Counted from the stretch's first letter, positions 46,029 through 57,704 are shown. The stretch is DNA of 64,000 nucleotides from Clostridium cadaveris (GCF_020911725.1 NZ_CP076620.1:1864501-1928500), one strand, 5' to 3'. Notes: generated by a model from the letters alone, not told the origin. Numbers and translations: made by a program.

Positions 46029-46556
46029 ATGTATGAAAGTACTACAGAATTAGCTGAAAATAAGCTGCTGGTTCTATTTATAATTAAAACTGTAAAAGTT
46101 CCTATTTCTAATAGTCAGCTTACAGATATAGTCTTAGAAAACGGATTTATAAATTATTTTGTACTTCAGCAATATATATCTGAGCTTATATCTTCTAGGT
46201 TTTTAACTTATAAAGATATTAATGACAAAAAGCTTCTTTCTATAACAGAAAAAGGATCAAACGTCCTTTCCTTCTTCAAGGATAGGATTCCAGAAAACAA
46301 AATATCATCTATTGAAGAATATTTAAAAAACAAATTAGAACAAATAAAGAAGGAGCTTACACTTAGTGCTAGTTACACTGTAAGTGAAGATAGCAGTTTT
46401 ATAGTTTCACTTCAGGCTCTTGAAAATGAAACTTTACTTATGGATTTAAAACTAAGTGTTGCTTCTAATAAACAAGCAATGGATCTATGCACCAAATGGA
46501 AAACTAATTCAGCTGAAATATACAATAAAATTGTTCATCTTTTAATAGGTGATTAG
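46029..46556 (+). CDS. DUF4364 family protein
   Basis: A 175-residue protein of the clostridial DUF4364 family. The N-terminal half looks like a winged helix (ENKLLVLFIIKTVKVPISNSQLTDIVLENGFINYFVLQQYISELI), with LLSITEKGSNVLSFF following; the C-terminal half is a mixed alpha/beta domain. It may be a transcriptional regulator. The ATG at 46029 lies after GGAGGGTGGG. No target is evident. It is divergent from pdaB. Confidence 0.8.
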   Translation: MYESTTELAENKLLVLFIIKTVKVPISNSQLTDIVLENGFINYFVLQQYISELISSRFLTYKDINDKKLLSITEKGSNVLSFFKDRIPENKISSIEEYLKNKLEQIKKELTLSASYTVSEDSSFIVSLQALENETLLMDLKLSVASNKQAMDLCTKWKTNSAEIYNKIVHLLIGD

Positions 46557-46557
46557 T

Positions 46558-46590
46558 AAAAACCATATCCTATAATCGGATATGGTTTTT
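46558..46590 (+). terminator. Terminator of the DUF4364 gene
   Basis: Perfect 13-bp stem (46558-46570 with 46578-46590) ending in a T run. Confidence 0.88.
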
Positions 46591-46692
46591 ATATTTAAAT
46601 ATTTCTCTATATACATAAAAAAACATATAGACATTATTTTTCTTCTATTCTATAATTAAAAAGCATAACATTTCATTAAGGGGGATATATAG

Positions 46693-46929
46693 ATGATAAC
46701 ATTTAAAACTCAAGGCGTTTGCGCTAGAAATATTAACTTTGAAGTAGTTGATAATAGAGTAACATCCGTTTCTTTTGAAGGAGGATGTAATGGTAATCTT
46801 CAAGGAATTTCAAAGCTTGTTGAAGGAATGGAAATAAATGAAGTTATTGATAGATTAAAAGGAATTAAATGTGGTTCTAAGAAAACATCTTGCCCTGATC
46901 AGCTTGCTATTGCATTAGAATCACTATAA
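46693..46929 (+). CDS. TSCPD-domain small protein (four-cysteine type)
   Basis: A 78-residue protein of the TIGR03905 type. It has four spaced cysteines (VCARN, GGCNG, IKCGSKKTSCPDQ) and the TSCPD-like motif SCPDQLA. TSCPD domains also occur at the C terminus of some ribonucleotide reductases. The stand-alone protein has no known function and may bind metal or an iron-sulfur cluster. Its SD is GGGGGAT. Confidence 0.85.
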   Translation: MITFKTQGVCARNINFEVVDNRVTSVSFEGGCNGNLQGISKLVEGMEINEVIDRLKGIKCGSKKTSCPDQLAIALESL

Positions 46930-46962
46930 ATAAAAGAAGGACCAAAAGTCCTTCTTTTATTT
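46928..46962. terminator. Bidirectional terminator between the TSCPD and GerA-family genes
   Basis: Perfect 15-bp stem (46928-46942 with 46948-46962) with A/T ends. It overlaps the stop of the minus-strand gene. Confidence 0.9.
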
Positions 46963-48372
46963 TGTCCTTAATTCTTTTTTCCATCTAAATATAAGATGCT
47001 TTATTGCCTTCCAGTTAAAAGGTATTAAAGGATATAAATATGATTCTCCAATTATTGTTTTTGTAGATGCTAATACAGATATATTTATTATAATACCTAT
47101 TATAAATCCCCAAGTTCCAAATATGCCTGTTAATGCCACCAGTAACATTCTTGAAAACTTGAAGGCAAAACTTAACTCAATACTTGGCTGCGTAAAACTT
47201 GATAAAGCTACAATTGCCATATACAGTATAGTCTGCTCTGTAAACCAGCCCGTTTTAACTGTATAATCCCCTAAAATCAATCCACCTATTACCGATAAAG
47301 ATGTTCCAAGAGAACTTGGAGTATTTAGTGATGCTAATTTTAAGCCATCAATTGCCAGTTCAGCAATAAGAAATTGAAGAAATATTGGAATATTGTAAGA
47401 TTCTTTGGGCAGTAAAAAGCTTAAATAATCTGTAAGCCATTCAGGATTATCTGTCAGCAATACATATACTGGCGGAATAAATATATTTCCTAAAAGCACT
47501 AAATATCTAACGATCTTTAAGTAATTTCCAGTGAATACAGGCATATAATAATCATCAGCAGATTGTAGAAAATCAAATATACCTGAAGGGAAAATCAATA
47601 TAGAAGATGTATTATCTATAAGAACAACTATACTTCCCTCCATTATTTGACACGATGCTACGTCTGGCCTCTCTGTATATCTAGCTTTTGGGAAAGGATT
47701 CATCCATGATTTATGATTTATAGCTTCTATAAAACTTTGATCGCCCAAAGTTAAAGATTTTATGTCTAATTCATCTATAACTTTATTTATATATTCTAAC
47801 GCCTTTTTATGTACTTTGTTTGTCATATATCCTACAGCTAAATCAGTTCTGCTAATACTTCCTATGGAGTGCATTTCAAATACTAAATGTGGATCTCTTA
47901 TACGCCTTCTTATAAGAGCCGTATTAAACACTATGGTTTCTACAAAGCCATCATGAGACCCGTGCAAAACTTTTTCTTTTTCAGGTTCCTCTACTCCTCT
48001 AGCAGGATATGTTCTAAAATCAAGCATTACAGCCTTATTCCAATTCTCACCAAATAGTGCTGTCTGTCCTGACAAAATACCAGTTACTATTTTTTCAAAA
48101 TCTTTTTCTGTACTGCATTCTATTGAACTTAAACCTTTTTGAATTAAATCATCTGCCGTATTTATCTTTTTAAAGTCTTCAGGTTTTAGATTGTACAGAT
48201 CCCTTCTCACATATTCTAAGTTTGTATCTTTAATGAATCCATCTAAATAGTACATATAAAACTTGCTGTCATGTACATCTATTATCCTTTCTATGACATC
48301 AAAGCTGTGCCCTAAATCTAATAATTTTCTTATTTCATGTACGTTTTCTTCAAGATTTTTATATAATTCCAT
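46957..48372 (-). CDS. GerA-family spore germination protein (SpoVAF-like)
   Basis: A 471-residue membrane protein of the GerA-A/SpoVAF family. The soluble N-terminal part (1-270) has DLIQKGLSSIECST, GQTALFGENWNKAVMLDFRTYPARGVEEPEKEKVLHGSHDGFVET (family core) and SSILIFPSGIFDF. Membrane helices follow at about 295-320, 340-365, 385-405 and 405-440, ending in a basic tail. The lack of GerB/GerC neighbours suggests the SpoVAF/orphan branch. The ATG at 48372 follows GGGAGG. A forespore-type promoter is upstream. Confidence 0.88.
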   Translation of the reverse strand: MELYKNLEENVHEIRKLLDLGHSFDVIERIIDVHDSKFYMYYLDGFIKDTNLEYVRRDLYNLKPEDFKKINTADDLIQKGLSSIECSTEKDFEKIVTGILSGQTALFGENWNKAVMLDFRTYPARGVEEPEKEKVLHGSHDGFVETIVFNTALIRRRIRDPHLVFEMHSIGSISRTDLAVGYMTNKVHKKALEYINKVIDELDIKSLTLGDQSFIEAINHKSWMNPFPKARYTERPDVASCQIMEGSIVVLIDNTSSILIFPSGIFDFLQSADDYYMPVFTGNYLKIVRYLVLLGNIFIPPVYVLLTDNPEWLTDYLSFLLPKESYNIPIFLQFLIAELAIDGLKLASLNTPSSLGTSLSVIGGLILGDYTVKTGWFTEQTILYMAIVALSSFTQPSIELSFAFKFSRMLLVALTGIFGTWGFIIGIIINISVLASTKTIIGESYLYPLIPFNWKAIKHLIFRWKKELRTK

Positions 48373-48399
48373 ATTTTCCTCCCATAAACAGAATAACTT

Positions 48400-48428
48400 T
48401 AGTATTTGTAACACTATAATTTATTTTC
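48400..48428 (-). promoter_or_regulatory. Possible sigma-G/F promoter of the GerA-family gene
   Basis: GAAAA (48424-48428), 17-base spacer, AATACTA (48400-48406), one mismatch from CATACTA. The start would lie about 20 bases upstream of the ATG. Confidence 0.45.
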
Positions 48429-48474
48429 TTCATTTTACAGAGGAATATACCATATAAAATTTTTTCATATATCA

Positions 48475-48518
48475 AAAGCGGTATAAGACTAAATATTAGT
48501 TTAGTCTTATACCGCTTT
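48475..48518 (-). terminator. Terminator of folC
   Basis: Perfect 19-bp stem (48475-48493 with 48500-48518) with a 6-base loop just past the folC stop; the T run is short (CTTTT). Confidence 0.8.
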
Positions 48519-48522
48519 ATTG

Positions 48523-49833
48523 TTATTTTCTATTTTTTAATGTTCTTGTAATTATGCCTCTCATGTCACCTATCATATATAGTGAACCACAAATTGATAT
48601 CATATCTTTCGATGTAGAATAATTCATAGCTTCAGAAAAAGCTTCATCATAGCTTTCTACGGCCGATACATTTTTATTAACTCCAGCAATCTTGCATCTT
48701 AAATTTTGAGAGCTTTCTGCCCTATCATTGTGAGGGGCCACTGCAATAATTCTATCTGCCATAGGACATATTACATTTATCATGTTTTCAACCTGCTTAT
48801 CTACAAGGATGCCTATTATAAGTATCAATCTTTCATACTTAAAATATGATTTTATGCTTTCACTGAGTTTTGTGATTCCATCTATATTATGAGCACCATC
48901 TATAACTACTAATGGAGATAAATTCATTACCTCTAATCTTCCTGGCCATTTTACATTTTTTAATGCTGCTTTTTTATGGCTAACAGGTATATTAATCTTT
49001 TCTATATTTTCTAGAACTTCTATAGTTTTTAGAGCAAGACTGCAATTCAAAAGTTGATAATTGCCTAAAAGAGATAGTTCAATTATTTCATCAACTCCAT
49101 TAATATCAAAAATCGCTCTTTGATAAACAGATGTAGTTGAAATTGTATCTATAAACTTTCCTTCTTTATTCACAGTGAAAAGCTTACTTCCTTTTGCTTT
49201 AGCAGAATCTTTTATAACATTATAGACCTCATTAGTTTGTCTATAAGTAACTACAGGTACTCCCTGTTTTATTATCCCACACTTTTCAAAAGCAATCTCA
49301 TTTAATGTGTTTCCTAATATCGACATATGATCATAACTTATTGAGGCTATAACAGATATCAGTGGAGTTAGAACATTGGTGGCATCTAACCTTCCCCCTA
49401 AGCCTACCTCTATTACAGCATAATCAATATCTTCTTCATCAAAATACTTAAACATAGCACAAGTTATAATTTCAAATTGGTTAGGAACTTCGTATCCTTC
49501 ATTTTCAACTTTCTCTATAGAAGCCTTAACCTTTGTCATAACCTGTGCAAGCCTATCTTTAGGTATATTTTTATTATTTATTTGAATTCTTTCTTCAAAA
49601 TTTTCTAGATAAGGGGATGTATACATCCCCACTTTAAATCCACTTTCAACTAAAATGCTTGAGATCATGGCTGTAGTTGAACCTTTTCCATTTGTACCTG
49701 CTATATGAATAGCTTTTATATTTTCATGAGGATTTCCCAAATGACTTAATATTCGTTCAATCCTCTTAAGGCCGTAACTTCTTCCAAAATGTCCTGCTTT
49801 ATTTATATACTCCATGGATTCAGCATAATTCAT
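48523..49833 (-). CDS. folC: Folylpolyglutamate synthase/dihydrofolate synthase
   Basis: Mur-ligase-like enzyme that adds glutamate to folates, 436 residues. Motifs are HIAGTNGKGSTTAMISSIL (P-loop, about 42-60), SPYLENFEERIQIN, EVGLGGRLDATNV and DGAHNIDG. It lies 10 bases after valS and shares its T-box-controlled transcript, so folate glutamylation is linked to valine supply, an arrangement common in Firmicutes. Confidence 0.95.
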   Translation of the reverse strand: MNYAESMEYINKAGHFGRSYGLKRIERILSHLGNPHENIKAIHIAGTNGKGSTTAMISSILVESGFKVGMYTSPYLENFEERIQINNKNIPKDRLAQVMTKVKASIEKVENEGYEVPNQFEIITCAMFKYFDEEDIDYAVIEVGLGGRLDATNVLTPLISVIASISYDHMSILGNTLNEIAFEKCGIIKQGVPVVTYRQTNEVYNVIKDSAKAKGSKLFTVNKEGKFIDTISTTSVYQRAIFDINGVDEIIELSLLGNYQLLNCSLALKTIEVLENIEKINIPVSHKKAALKNVKWPGRLEVMNLSPLVVIDGAHNIDGITKLSESIKSYFKYERLILIIGILVDKQVENMINVICPMADRIIAVAPHNDRAESSQNLRCKIAGVNKNVSAVESYDEAFSEAMNYSTSKDMISICGSLYMIGDMRGIITRTLKNRK

Positions 49834-49843
49834 AAACTATCAC

Positions 49844-52486
49844 CTAACCTAAGCTTGATATTCTTTCCTCAACAGCTTTAAGCATTTCTTTGTATTTTTC
49901 ACCTTTTGCTCTTTCTTCATTTACAACAGCTTCTGGTGCCTTTTTAGTAAAGTTTTCATTTGATAGTTTCTTTTCAACTCTATCTATTTCCTTTAAAAGT
50001 TTATCTTTTTCTTTTGCTAATCTATCAAGCTCTTTTTCTCTATCTACTAGATCTAAAAGAGGCATGAATAACTCCCCGCCTTTAACTACTAGAGATACAA
50101 CATTTGAAGCCAATCCCTCTTTAGTATCTATAAATTCAACTTCTGAAGCAGATGCAAGTTTTTCGAAATAAGGTTTTCCTTCTTCAAATGCTTTCTTTCC
50201 TTCTTCATTAGAGTATGCTATAACTTTAGCCTTTCTAGATGGTGGAACATTCATTTCTGCTCTTAAGTTTCTTAAAGACTTTATGGCTTCTATAACTAAA
50301 TCCATGTCATGTTCTGCTTCTATATCATTTAACTCATCTTTATACTCAGGCCATGCAGAAATTGTTATAGATTCTTCATCTATTACTAGATGAGTGAATA
50401 TCTCTTCTGTTATAAATGGCATAACAGGGTGTAAAAGTTTTAATCCTGAAGTGAGTACTGTATAAAGCACATTATATGCTATTCCCTTTTGTTTTTCGTC
50501 ATCTCCATAGAATACAGGTTTTACAAGTTCTATATACCAGTCACAAAGCTCAGTCCACATAAAGTCATAAATCTTTTGAAGTGCCATTCCTATTTCATAT
50601 TTATCTAGATTATCTGTAACTTCTTTTATAACGGTATTCATTCTTGAAAGTATCCACTTATCAGCTAGTGTATATTCTTTGCAGTCTTTATATTTATTCA
50701 TAAGATCTCTGTCAAGATTCATCATGATAAATCTTGATGCATTCCAAATCTTATTAGCAAAGTTTCTTGCTGCTTCTACTCTTTCAGGATAGAATCTTAT
50801 ATCATTTCCTGGAGCATTTCCTGTAACTAGCATAAACCTAAGGGCATCAGCACCATAGCTATCGATTACTTCTAATGGGTCTATACCATTTCCTAAAGAC
50901 TTAGACATCTTTCTACCCTCAGAATCTCTTACTATTCCGTGGATAAATACTGTTTCAAATGGAGTTTCTCCCATGTTATGAAGACCTGAAAATACCATTC
51001 TTGCAACCCAGAAGAATATGATATCATATCCTGTAACTAAAACATTAGTTGGATAGAAGTACTCTAAATCCTCAGTTTTGTTTGGCCAGCCTAAAGTAGA
51101 AAATGGCCATAATGCTGAACTAAACCAAGTATCTAATACATCATTATCTTGAACTAAATGAGTTTCTCCACACTTTGGACATACTGTTGGAGCTTCTTCT
51201 TGACATATAATTTCTCCACAAGAACAATACCAAACTGGAATTCTGTGTCCCCACCATAGCTGTCTTGATATACACCAATCTTGAATATTTTCCATCCAGT
51301 TAAAGTATGTCTTTTCAAATCTCTCAGGCACAAATTTTGTGTCTTTATTTTTTACTGCTTCTAATGCAGGTTTTGCTAAAGATTCCATCTTTACATACCA
51401 TTGTTTTGATATTATAGGTTCAACTACTGTTCCGCATCTATCGTGACATCCAACGTTGTGAATATGAGGTTTTATCTTAACTAAGAATCCTTGTTCTTCT
51501 AAATCTTTAACAATTTCACGTCTAGCTTCATATCTTTCAAGACCTTTATACTTTCCACCAAGTTCATTTATATATCCTTTGTCATCCATAACTCTTATTT
51601 GATCTAAATTATGTCTCTTTCCTACTTCATAGTCATTAGGGTCATGAGCTGGTGTTATTTTAACAGCACCTGTTCCAAATTCCATATCTACATAGTCATC
51701 AGCAACTATTGGTATCTCTCTATTTACAAGAGGAAGTAATAGTTTCTTGCCTACTAAGTGGCAGTATCTTTCATCTTTTGGGTTAACAGCAACTGCAGTA
51801 TCACCTAATAGAGTTTCAGGTCTTGTTGTTGCTATCTCTAAATATTCATCACTATCTATTACAGGATATTTTATATGCCAGAAGTTTCCTTCATGTTCTG
51901 AATACTCAATTTCTGCATCAGATAATGCAGTTTGGCATTTTGGACACCAATTAGTAATTCTATGCCCTTGATATATAAGACCTTCATTGTATAATTTAAC
52001 AAATACATGTCTTACTGCTCTATTTAAATTTTCATCCATAGTAAATGCTTCACGAGTAAAATCAGCAGAACATCCAAGCTGCTTTATTTGTCCTCTTATT
52101 CTAGCTCTGTATTCATCTGTCCATTCCCATACTTTTTCTAGGAATGCTTCTCTTCCCATTTCCTTTTTCTTTAAGCCTTGTTTTAAAAGCTCATTTTCTA
52201 CCTTTACTTCTGTAGCTATACTTGCATGATCCTCTCCTGGAAGCCATAAAGTTTCATAACCTTCCATTCTCTTGAACCTTATAAGGATATCTTGAAGAGT
52301 ATTATCTAAAGCATGGCCTAGATGAAGCTGTCCTGTTATATTTGGAGGTGGCATTATTATAGTGTATGGCTTTTTATTCTTATCTACTTTTGGTGTGAAA
52401 TATTTCTTTTCTTCCCAAGTTTCATAAATTCTTTTTTCAAATTCTTTTGGATTATAAGTCGTTGATATATTCTTATTTTCGCTCAT
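49844..52486 (-). CDS. valS: Valine--tRNA ligase
   Basis: Class Ia synthetase, 880 residues. HIGH motif appears as [22 protein letters not shown] as [10 protein letters not shown]; the editing domain is in the middle ([17 protein letters not shown]), and a zinc-like CPKCGETH is at about 430. The C terminus is the ValRS-type coiled coil ([27 protein letters not shown]). Controlled by the T-box at 52505-52760. Confidence 0.97.
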   Translation of the reverse strand: MSENKNISTTYNPKEFEKRIYETWEEKKYFTPKVDKNKKPYTIIMPPPNITGQLHLGHALDNTLQDILIRFKRMEGYETLWLPGEDHASIATEVKVENELLKQGLKKKEMGREAFLEKVWEWTDEYRARIRGQIKQLGCSADFTREAFTMDENLNRAVRHVFVKLYNEGLIYQGHRITNWCPKCQTALSDAEIEYSEHEGNFWHIKYPVIDSDEYLEIATTRPETLLGDTAVAVNPKDERYCHLVGKKLLLPLVNREIPIVADDYVDMEFGTGAVKITPAHDPNDYEVGKRHNLDQIRVMDDKGYINELGGKYKGLERYEARREIVKDLEEQGFLVKIKPHIHNVGCHDRCGTVVEPIISKQWYVKMESLAKPALEAVKNKDTKFVPERFEKTYFNWMENIQDWCISRQLWWGHRIPVWYCSCGEIICQEEAPTVCPKCGETHLVQDNDVLDTWFSSALWPFSTLGWPNKTEDLEYFYPTNVLVTGYDIIFFWVARMVFSGLHNMGETPFETVFIHGIVRDSEGRKMSKSLGNGIDPLEVIDSYGADALRFMLVTGNAPGNDIRFYPERVEAARNFANKIWNASRFIMMNLDRDLMNKYKDCKEYTLADKWILSRMNTVIKEVTDNLDKYEIGMALQKIYDFMWTELCDWYIELVKPVFYGDDEKQKGIAYNVLYTVLTSGLKLLHPVMPFITEEIFTHLVIDEESITISAWPEYKDELNDIEAEHDMDLVIEAIKSLRNLRAEMNVPPSRKAKVIAYSNEEGKKAFEEGKPYFEKLASASEVEFIDTKEGLASNVVSLVVKGGELFMPLLDLVDREKELDRLAKEKDKLLKEIDRVEKKLSNENFTKKAPEAVVNEERAKGEKYKEMLKAVEERISSLG

Positions 52487-52504
52487 TTGTATCCTCCTTT
52501 TGTT

Positions 52505-52760
52505 TTAAAAAAATAAAAAGAGCCTTCATCCTTAAAAGGACGAAAGCTCGCGGTACCACCTTTTTTCCCATCATACAATGGGCTCTTAAAATTTAACGGT
52601 AAGAACACCGTCTTTGCCTACAATCACTCTCAGCAAAGAAGCTCCAAAGCTACCTTCAAAATCATCTCTTTAAGAAACCTTTCAGCCCATGAGTTTCTCT
52701 CTCTAAAAAGATACAGATTCCTACTCCTCTTTTTCTTAGCTAATTACTTATTAATTTATA
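52505..52760 (-). ncRNA. T-box leader of valS-folC
   Basis: The minus-strand RNA has the T-box core AAGGTGGTACCGCG (plus-strand 52548-52561), a terminator hairpin at 52513-52546 with T-rich tail, and stem I elements near 52700-52745. The probable specifier is GTA (Val), at plus 52651-52653 in the context GAAG-GTA-GC, matching the position of TTC in the pheS leader. Confidence 0.92.
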
Positions 52761-52765
52761 CATAT

Positions 52766-52793
52766 ATTATAATATTATAAGAGTCTATGTCAA
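52766..52793 (-). promoter_or_regulatory. Promoter of the valS T-box transcript
   Basis: TTGACA (52788-52793), 16-base spacer, TATAAT (52766-52771), just past the stop of the upstream gene. Confidence 0.78.
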
Positions 52794-52800
52794 GGATATT

Positions 52801-55800
52801 TTAAGAATTTAAGAAGATTCCTCTTCCAATTTTCTTCTCTATTGGCACATCACGTTCTACAGCTTTGTTCGTGTGTTTGTTTAGATTTTTAAATGCCACT
52901 GACATCATAAGTTTAATCCTATTAAGCTGATTTACTTCACTGGCACCTGGATCATAATCTATTGCTACAATATTAACTTCAGGATTCTTTTCCTTTAAAG
53001 CCTTTATCATACCCTTTCCAGTAACATGGTTAGGTAAACATGCAAAAGGCTGCATACATATTATATTATTAACATTATCGTCTATAAGTTCTAGCATTTC
53101 TCCTGTAAGGAACCATCCTTCTCCAGTCTGATTTCCTATAGATACAACTTTATTAGCCATATCAGCAAGCTCATATATTGTCTTTGGATATGAAAATCTT
53201 TCGCTTTCTTTAAGAGCTTTCTTTATAAATCCTATATAGAGATTAAATGCTTTTATTCCAATTTTACTAAAAAGGTATGTGGACCTTTTCCCTGATAAAT
53301 ATTTGTATTTATAATCAGTATCATAAGTTACATATAGGAAGAACCCCATAAGGTCTGGCATTACGGCTTCTCCACCTTCTTCCTCTACTATGGATACCAC
53401 ATTATTATTTGCAGTAGGATGGAATTTCACTAGAATTTCTCCAACCAATCCAACTCTAGGTTTTATAACATTATCTATTGGTAAAGTATCAAATTCCCGT
53501 ATTATATTTAAAATATCATCTTTAAATTCTTTATATCCGCCTTCTCTTATAGTTTTTTTACATTTTTCAGTCCATTTTTTATATAGTTCATTAGCAGAAT
53601 CTTTCACTTTTTCATATGGCCTAACTCTATATAAAACTCTCATAAGGACATCACCATAACAAATAGACATTAATGCTTTATTTAAAAGTTTTGGCGTTAC
53701 CTTAAATCCTGGATTTTTTTCTAATCCTACGGCATTTAATGATATTACCGGTATTTTCTCTAAATTACACTCTCTAAGGGCTTTTCTTAAAAATCCTATA
53801 TAATTAGTTGCCCTACATCCTCCACCTGTTTGACTTATGATAACAGATGTATTATCTAAATCATACTTTCCACTTTTCAAAGCGCTTATAAGTTGTCCAA
53901 CAACGATTATAGATGGATAACATGCATCGTTATTTACATACTTCAATCCTTCCTCAATTATGTTAGAATCTACATTATTAAGTACTACTAAGTTGTAATC
54001 ACAAGCTTTAAAAGCTTCCTCCAAAAATTGAAAATGTATCGGAGACATTTGTGGTGATAGTATGGTATGTTTTTTTCTCATTTCTTTTGTAAAAACTACT
54101 CTTTTATTGGGATTTTCCCCTACAGTAATTTTAAAATTATTTTTTTCTCTTTCATCCATAGATGCTTTTAACGATCTCAGTCTTATTCTTACAGCACCTA
54201 AATTGTTTCCTTCATCTATTTTTATTACTGTGTATATCTTTCCATTTCTATTTAATATACTTTTAACTTCATCTGTAGTTACTGCATCTAATCCACATCC
54301 AAAAGAATTTAATTGTATAAGCTCTAAATTTTCACTAGTGGATACAAATGTTGCAGCTCTATAAAGCCTGTTGTGGTATGTCCATTGATCCACAACTCGC
54401 AGAGGTCTGTCAATATTCTGTAAATGGCATATGCTGTCCTCAGTTAGTACCCCAATACCATAAGAAGTTATAAGGCTGTCAATTCCGTGGTTAACTTCTG
54501 GATCTATGTGGTAAGGTCTTCCACTTAGTACTATGCCTTTTAAGCCTTTTTCATCTAAATATTTTAGAGTTTCTTCTCCTTTTTTCTCTATGTCTCTTTT
54601 GAAATTTTCCTGCTCCTTAAGCGCTTTTAAAAGAGCAGTATTTATTTCATTTTTTAATATCCCCTCTTCTTTAAATATTGAGTATAGTCTGTCACAAAGT
54701 TTATTCTCATTATTTAGTGCTAAAAAAGGATTTAAAAACTTTATATTATTTTCTTTTAATATATCCATATTATTTTTTATGACCTCAGGATAAGAAGTTA
54801 CAATTGGACAATTATAGCTGTTATTTGCCGTCTCATCCTCTTTTCTCTCATAAGGAATACACGGATAAAAAATAAACTTTATATTTTTCTTTATCAGATT
54901 CATTATGTGTCCATGAACAAGCTTTCCCGGATAGCATACAGACTCAGAAGGAATTGTTTCCATTCCACTTTCGTAGGTCTTCTTATTTGTTCTATCTGAA
55001 AGTACCACCCTATAGCCAAGCTCTGTTAAAAATGTGAACCAAAATGGATAGTTTTCATATAAATTCAGTGCTCTAGGTATTCCAACAACGCCTCGTTTTG
55101 CTTCCTGTTCTTTTAATGGCTCATAGCTGAACAACCTATCATATTTATATTCATACAAATTAGGTATATCTTTATTTTTGTTATTCTTTCCTTCTCCTTT
55201 TTCACATCTATTACCAGAAATAAATTTCTTCTTATTTCCAAAATCATTTATTGTAAGAAGACAATTATTAGTACACCCTCCACATCGTCTTAATGTTGTT
55301 TTAGCATGTATCTTATCTAAATTTTCTACTTTACATAAAGTAGATATATATCCTTCTTCATATCTTTCTTTTGATATTATGGCTGCCCCAAAAGCACCCA
55401 TTATTCCTGCTATGTCTGGCCTTATGGCTTTAACTCCACTTATAAGCTCAAAGGCTCTTAATATGGCATCATTATAAAAAGTCCCTCCCTGAACTACTAT
55501 TTTTTCTCCCATTTCCTCAGGTCGTCTAATTCTAATCACTTTATATAATGCATTTTTTACCACAGAATAACAAAGACCTGCTGCAATATCACCTACTTTT
55601 GCACCTTCTTTCTGTGCTTCCTTAACCTTGGAGTTCATAAATACGGTACATCTTGAACCTAAATCAATAGGTATTTGTGAATTTATAGCTTCATCTACAA
55701 ACTTATCTAAAGATAAATCTAAAGATTTTGCAAATCCCTCAATAAATGATCCACATCCAGATGAACACGCTTCATTAAGAAGTATACTATCAATAACTCC

Positions 55801-57093
55801 ATCTTTTATCTTCAAGCATTTCATATCTTGTCCACCAATATCAAGTATAAAATCTACTCCAGGCAAAAAGTAATTAGCTCCTTTATAGTGAGCTATTGTC
55901 TCAATTTCCCCTATATCTACACCTAATGCTGTCTTTATTAAGTTTTCACCATATCCTGTAACTGCAGAATTAACTATATTAAAATCCTGAGGTTTTTTAT
56001 TATATATATCTTTTAATATACTTATAACTACATTTAGAGGATTTCCTTTATTATTTTCGTAATGGCTGTATACTATATTACAGTCATCATCTATAACTAC
56101 AGCCTTTGTTGTAGTAGACCCTGCATCTATTCCTAAAAATCCATTTCCACTGCATAAATCAAATGATTTTTTCTTTGCTACATCTTTGCTATGATATTCT
56201 TTAAATTTCACATAGTCCTCTTTATCTTCAAAGAGCGGTTTTAAGCCTCTTATTAAATGCTTCTCACTTTTTAAGTTTAGAAGAAGTTCTAAAAGTTGTT
56301 TCATATATATAGGACTGTTTTCTCTAGATTTAATAGCTGCTCCTATTGCTACAAATAGTTGAGAATTTTCAGGAAAGATTACATCCTCATCTCTTAATTC
56401 TAAAGTTTCTTTAAATCTCTTCCTAAGTTCGCTTAAAAAATATAAAGGCCCCCCTAGGAAGGCTACTTTTCCTCTTATAGGTTTTCCACAAGCAAGTCCA
56501 CTTATGGTTTGATTTACAACTGCTTGAAATATAGAAACAGCTATATCTTCCTTCCTTGCTCCCTCGTTAATCAATGGCTGAATATCTGTCTTAGCAAAGA
56601 CTCCGCACCTAGCTGCTATAGGATATATGTTTTCATAATTCTTTGCTAAATTATTTAGTCCTGATGCATCAGTTTCTAGAAGCACTGACATTTGATCTAT
56701 AAATGCTCCAGTTCCTCCTGCACATGTTCCATTCATTCTTTGTTCTATACCGCCTTTAAAATAAGTTATTTTAGCATCCTCTCCACCAAGTTCTATGGCA
56801 ACGTCAGTTTCTGGAATCATGTATTCAATAGCTGCTGTGCATGCTATTACCTCCTGAATAAACGGTAAATTAAGTCTTTTAGATACCCCAAGTCCACCTG
56901 ATCCTGTTATTGTTACTGTTACTCCTCCATCAAAAACATTGCTACAATCCTTAATTAAGGATATAACTGTATTTTCTATGTCAGCTAAATGTCTCTGATA
57001 TTTACTGTATACTACTTTATTCTCTCTGCTTACTAGTACTAATTTTACTGTAGTTGATCCTATGTCTACTCCTAAATTTAAAATGCCTTTCAT
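52801..57093 (-). CDS. Giant 2-hydroxyacyl-CoA dehydratase activase-like protein
   Basis: A 1430-residue protein of the BcrAD/BadFG/HgdC and DUF2229 families. Two ASKHA ATPase domains lie at about 5-260 ([17 protein letters not shown]) and 318-575 ([18 protein letters not shown]). Each keeps a cysteine pair 39 residues apart (124/163 and 443/482), the spacing of the cluster ligands of HgdC activase. A CGGCTNNC motif follows at 604-611, then HgdB-like segments with [24 protein letters not shown] and [12 protein letters not shown]. Such proteins transfer electrons by ATP-driven low-potential reduction; substrate unknown. No CoA genes adjoin. It is probably monocistronic. Confidence 0.88.
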   Translation of the reverse strand: MKGILNLGVDIGSTTVKLVLVSRENKVVYSKYQRHLADIENTVISLIKDCSNVFDGGVTVTITGSGGLGVSKRLNLPFIQEVIACTAAIEYMIPETDVAIELGGEDAKITYFKGGIEQRMNGTCAGGTGAFIDQMSVLLETDASGLNNLAKNYENIYPIAARCGVFAKTDIQPLINEGARKEDIAVSIFQAVVNQTISGLACGKPIRGKVAFLGGPLYFLSELRKRFKETLELRDEDVIFPENSQLFVAIGAAIKSRENSPIYMKQLLELLLNLKSEKHLIRGLKPLFEDKEDYVKFKEYHSKDVAKKKSFDLCSGNGFLGIDAGSTTTKAVVIDDDCNIVYSHYENNKGNPLNVVISILKDIYNKKPQDFNIVNSAVTGYGENLIKTALGVDIGEIETIAHYKGANYFLPGVDFILDIGGQDMKCLKIKDGVIDSILLNEACSSGCGSFIEGFAKSLDLSLDKFVDEAINSQIPIDLGSRCTVFMNSKVKEAQKEGAKVGDIAAGLCYSVVKNALYKVIRIRRPEEMGEKIVVQGGTFYNDAILRAFELISGVKAIRPDIAGIMGAFGAAIISKERYEEGYISTLCKVENLDKIHAKTTLRRCGGCTNNCLLTINDFGNKKKFISGNRCEKGEGKNNKNKDIPNLYEYKYDRLFSYEPLKEQEAKRGVVGIPRALNLYENYPFWFTFLTELGYRVVLSDRTNKKTYESGMETIPSESVCYPGKLVHGHIMNLIKKNIKFIFYPCIPYERKEDETANNSYNCPIVTSYPEVIKNNMDILKENNIKFLNPFLALNNENKLCDRLYSIFKEEGILKNEINTALLKALKEQENFKRDIEKKGEETLKYLDEKGLKGIVLSGRPYHIDPEVNHGIDSLITSYGIGVLTEDSICHLQNIDRPLRVVDQWTYHNRLYRAATFVSTSENLELIQLNSFGCGLDAVTTDEVKSILNRNGKIYTVIKIDEGNNLGAVRIRLRSLKASMDEREKNNFKITVGENPNKRVVFTKEMRKKHTILSPQMSPIHFQFLEEAFKACDYNLVVLNNVDSNIIEEGLKYVNNDACYPSIIVVGQLISALKSGKYDLDNTSVIISQTGGGCRATNYIGFLRKALRECNLEKIPVISLNAVGLEKNPGFKVTPKLLNKALMSICYGDVLMRVLYRVRPYEKVKDSANELYKKWTEKCKKTIREGGYKEFKDDILNIIREFDTLPIDNVIKPRVGLVGEILVKFHPTANNNVVSIVEEEGGEAVMPDLMGFFLYVTYDTDYKYKYLSGKRSTYLFSKIGIKAFNLYIGFIKKALKESERFSYPKTIYELADMANKVVSIGNQTGEGWFLTGEMLELIDDNVNNIICMQPFACLPNHVTGKGMIKALKEKNPEVNIVAIDYDPGASEVNQLNRIKLMMSVAFKNLNKHTNKAVERDVPIEKKIGRGIFLNS

Positions 57094-57341
57094 GTTTACA
57101 TCCCCTTAATTAAAGAATTCTATTTATATAACCCTTTACTTAGTATTATGGAATATAAGGTAATCTAAAGAAAATTTTTGAATATTTATATTTAACACTC
57201 ATATTATATAATGTATTCCATAAAAAATCCAATTATTAGCTTAATAAAATTTTATGATATCTATCATGTATAAATTATACACTTATAGTTAAAAATTTAA
57301 AGTATATGATGTACAGCAAATTAACTTTAGGAGGATTTAGA

Positions 57342-57704
57342 GTGAGTTATTTTGAAAAAGCAAATGATCTTTATAATGTGAAGGATTATAAAAAAGCTAT
57401 AAACTTTTATAAAAAATCTATAGAAAGTCGAGAAAATGAAGCATGTTCTTATTACAATGCCGCTGTGTGTTTTATAAAACTTAAAGAATATGAAAAAGCT
57501 TTAGAACTTATAAAATCTGCTCTTTCTTTAAAGCAGGAAAGCAAATATTTTTTTAATCTAGCTTACTGCTATGCAATGTTAAACGACACTCAAAAAGCCT
57601 TACTTTATTTTAATACATCTTGGGCCTTAGATAACAATGATAAGGATTGTGAAAAAGCTTTGAATTTAATAGTTAAGAACTTAAAAAAAGGAGCATTGAA
57701 ATAA
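57342..57704 (+). CDS. Small TPR-repeat protein
   Basis: A 120-residue protein made of about three tetratricopeptide repeats: FEKANDLYNVKDYKKAINFYKKSI, SYYNAAVCFIKLKEYEKALELI and FFNLAYCYAMLNDTQKALLYF. The start is GTG 57342, 8 bases after AGGAGG; the ATG further upstream has no SD. It is divergent from the giant activase gene. Probably a protein-interaction adaptor; no partner is shown. Confidence 0.82.
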   Translation: MSYFEKANDLYNVKDYKKAINFYKKSIESRENEACSYYNAAVCFIKLKEYEKALELIKSALSLKQESKYFFNLAYCYAMLNDTQKALLYFNTSWALDNNDKDCEKALNLIVKNLKKGALK

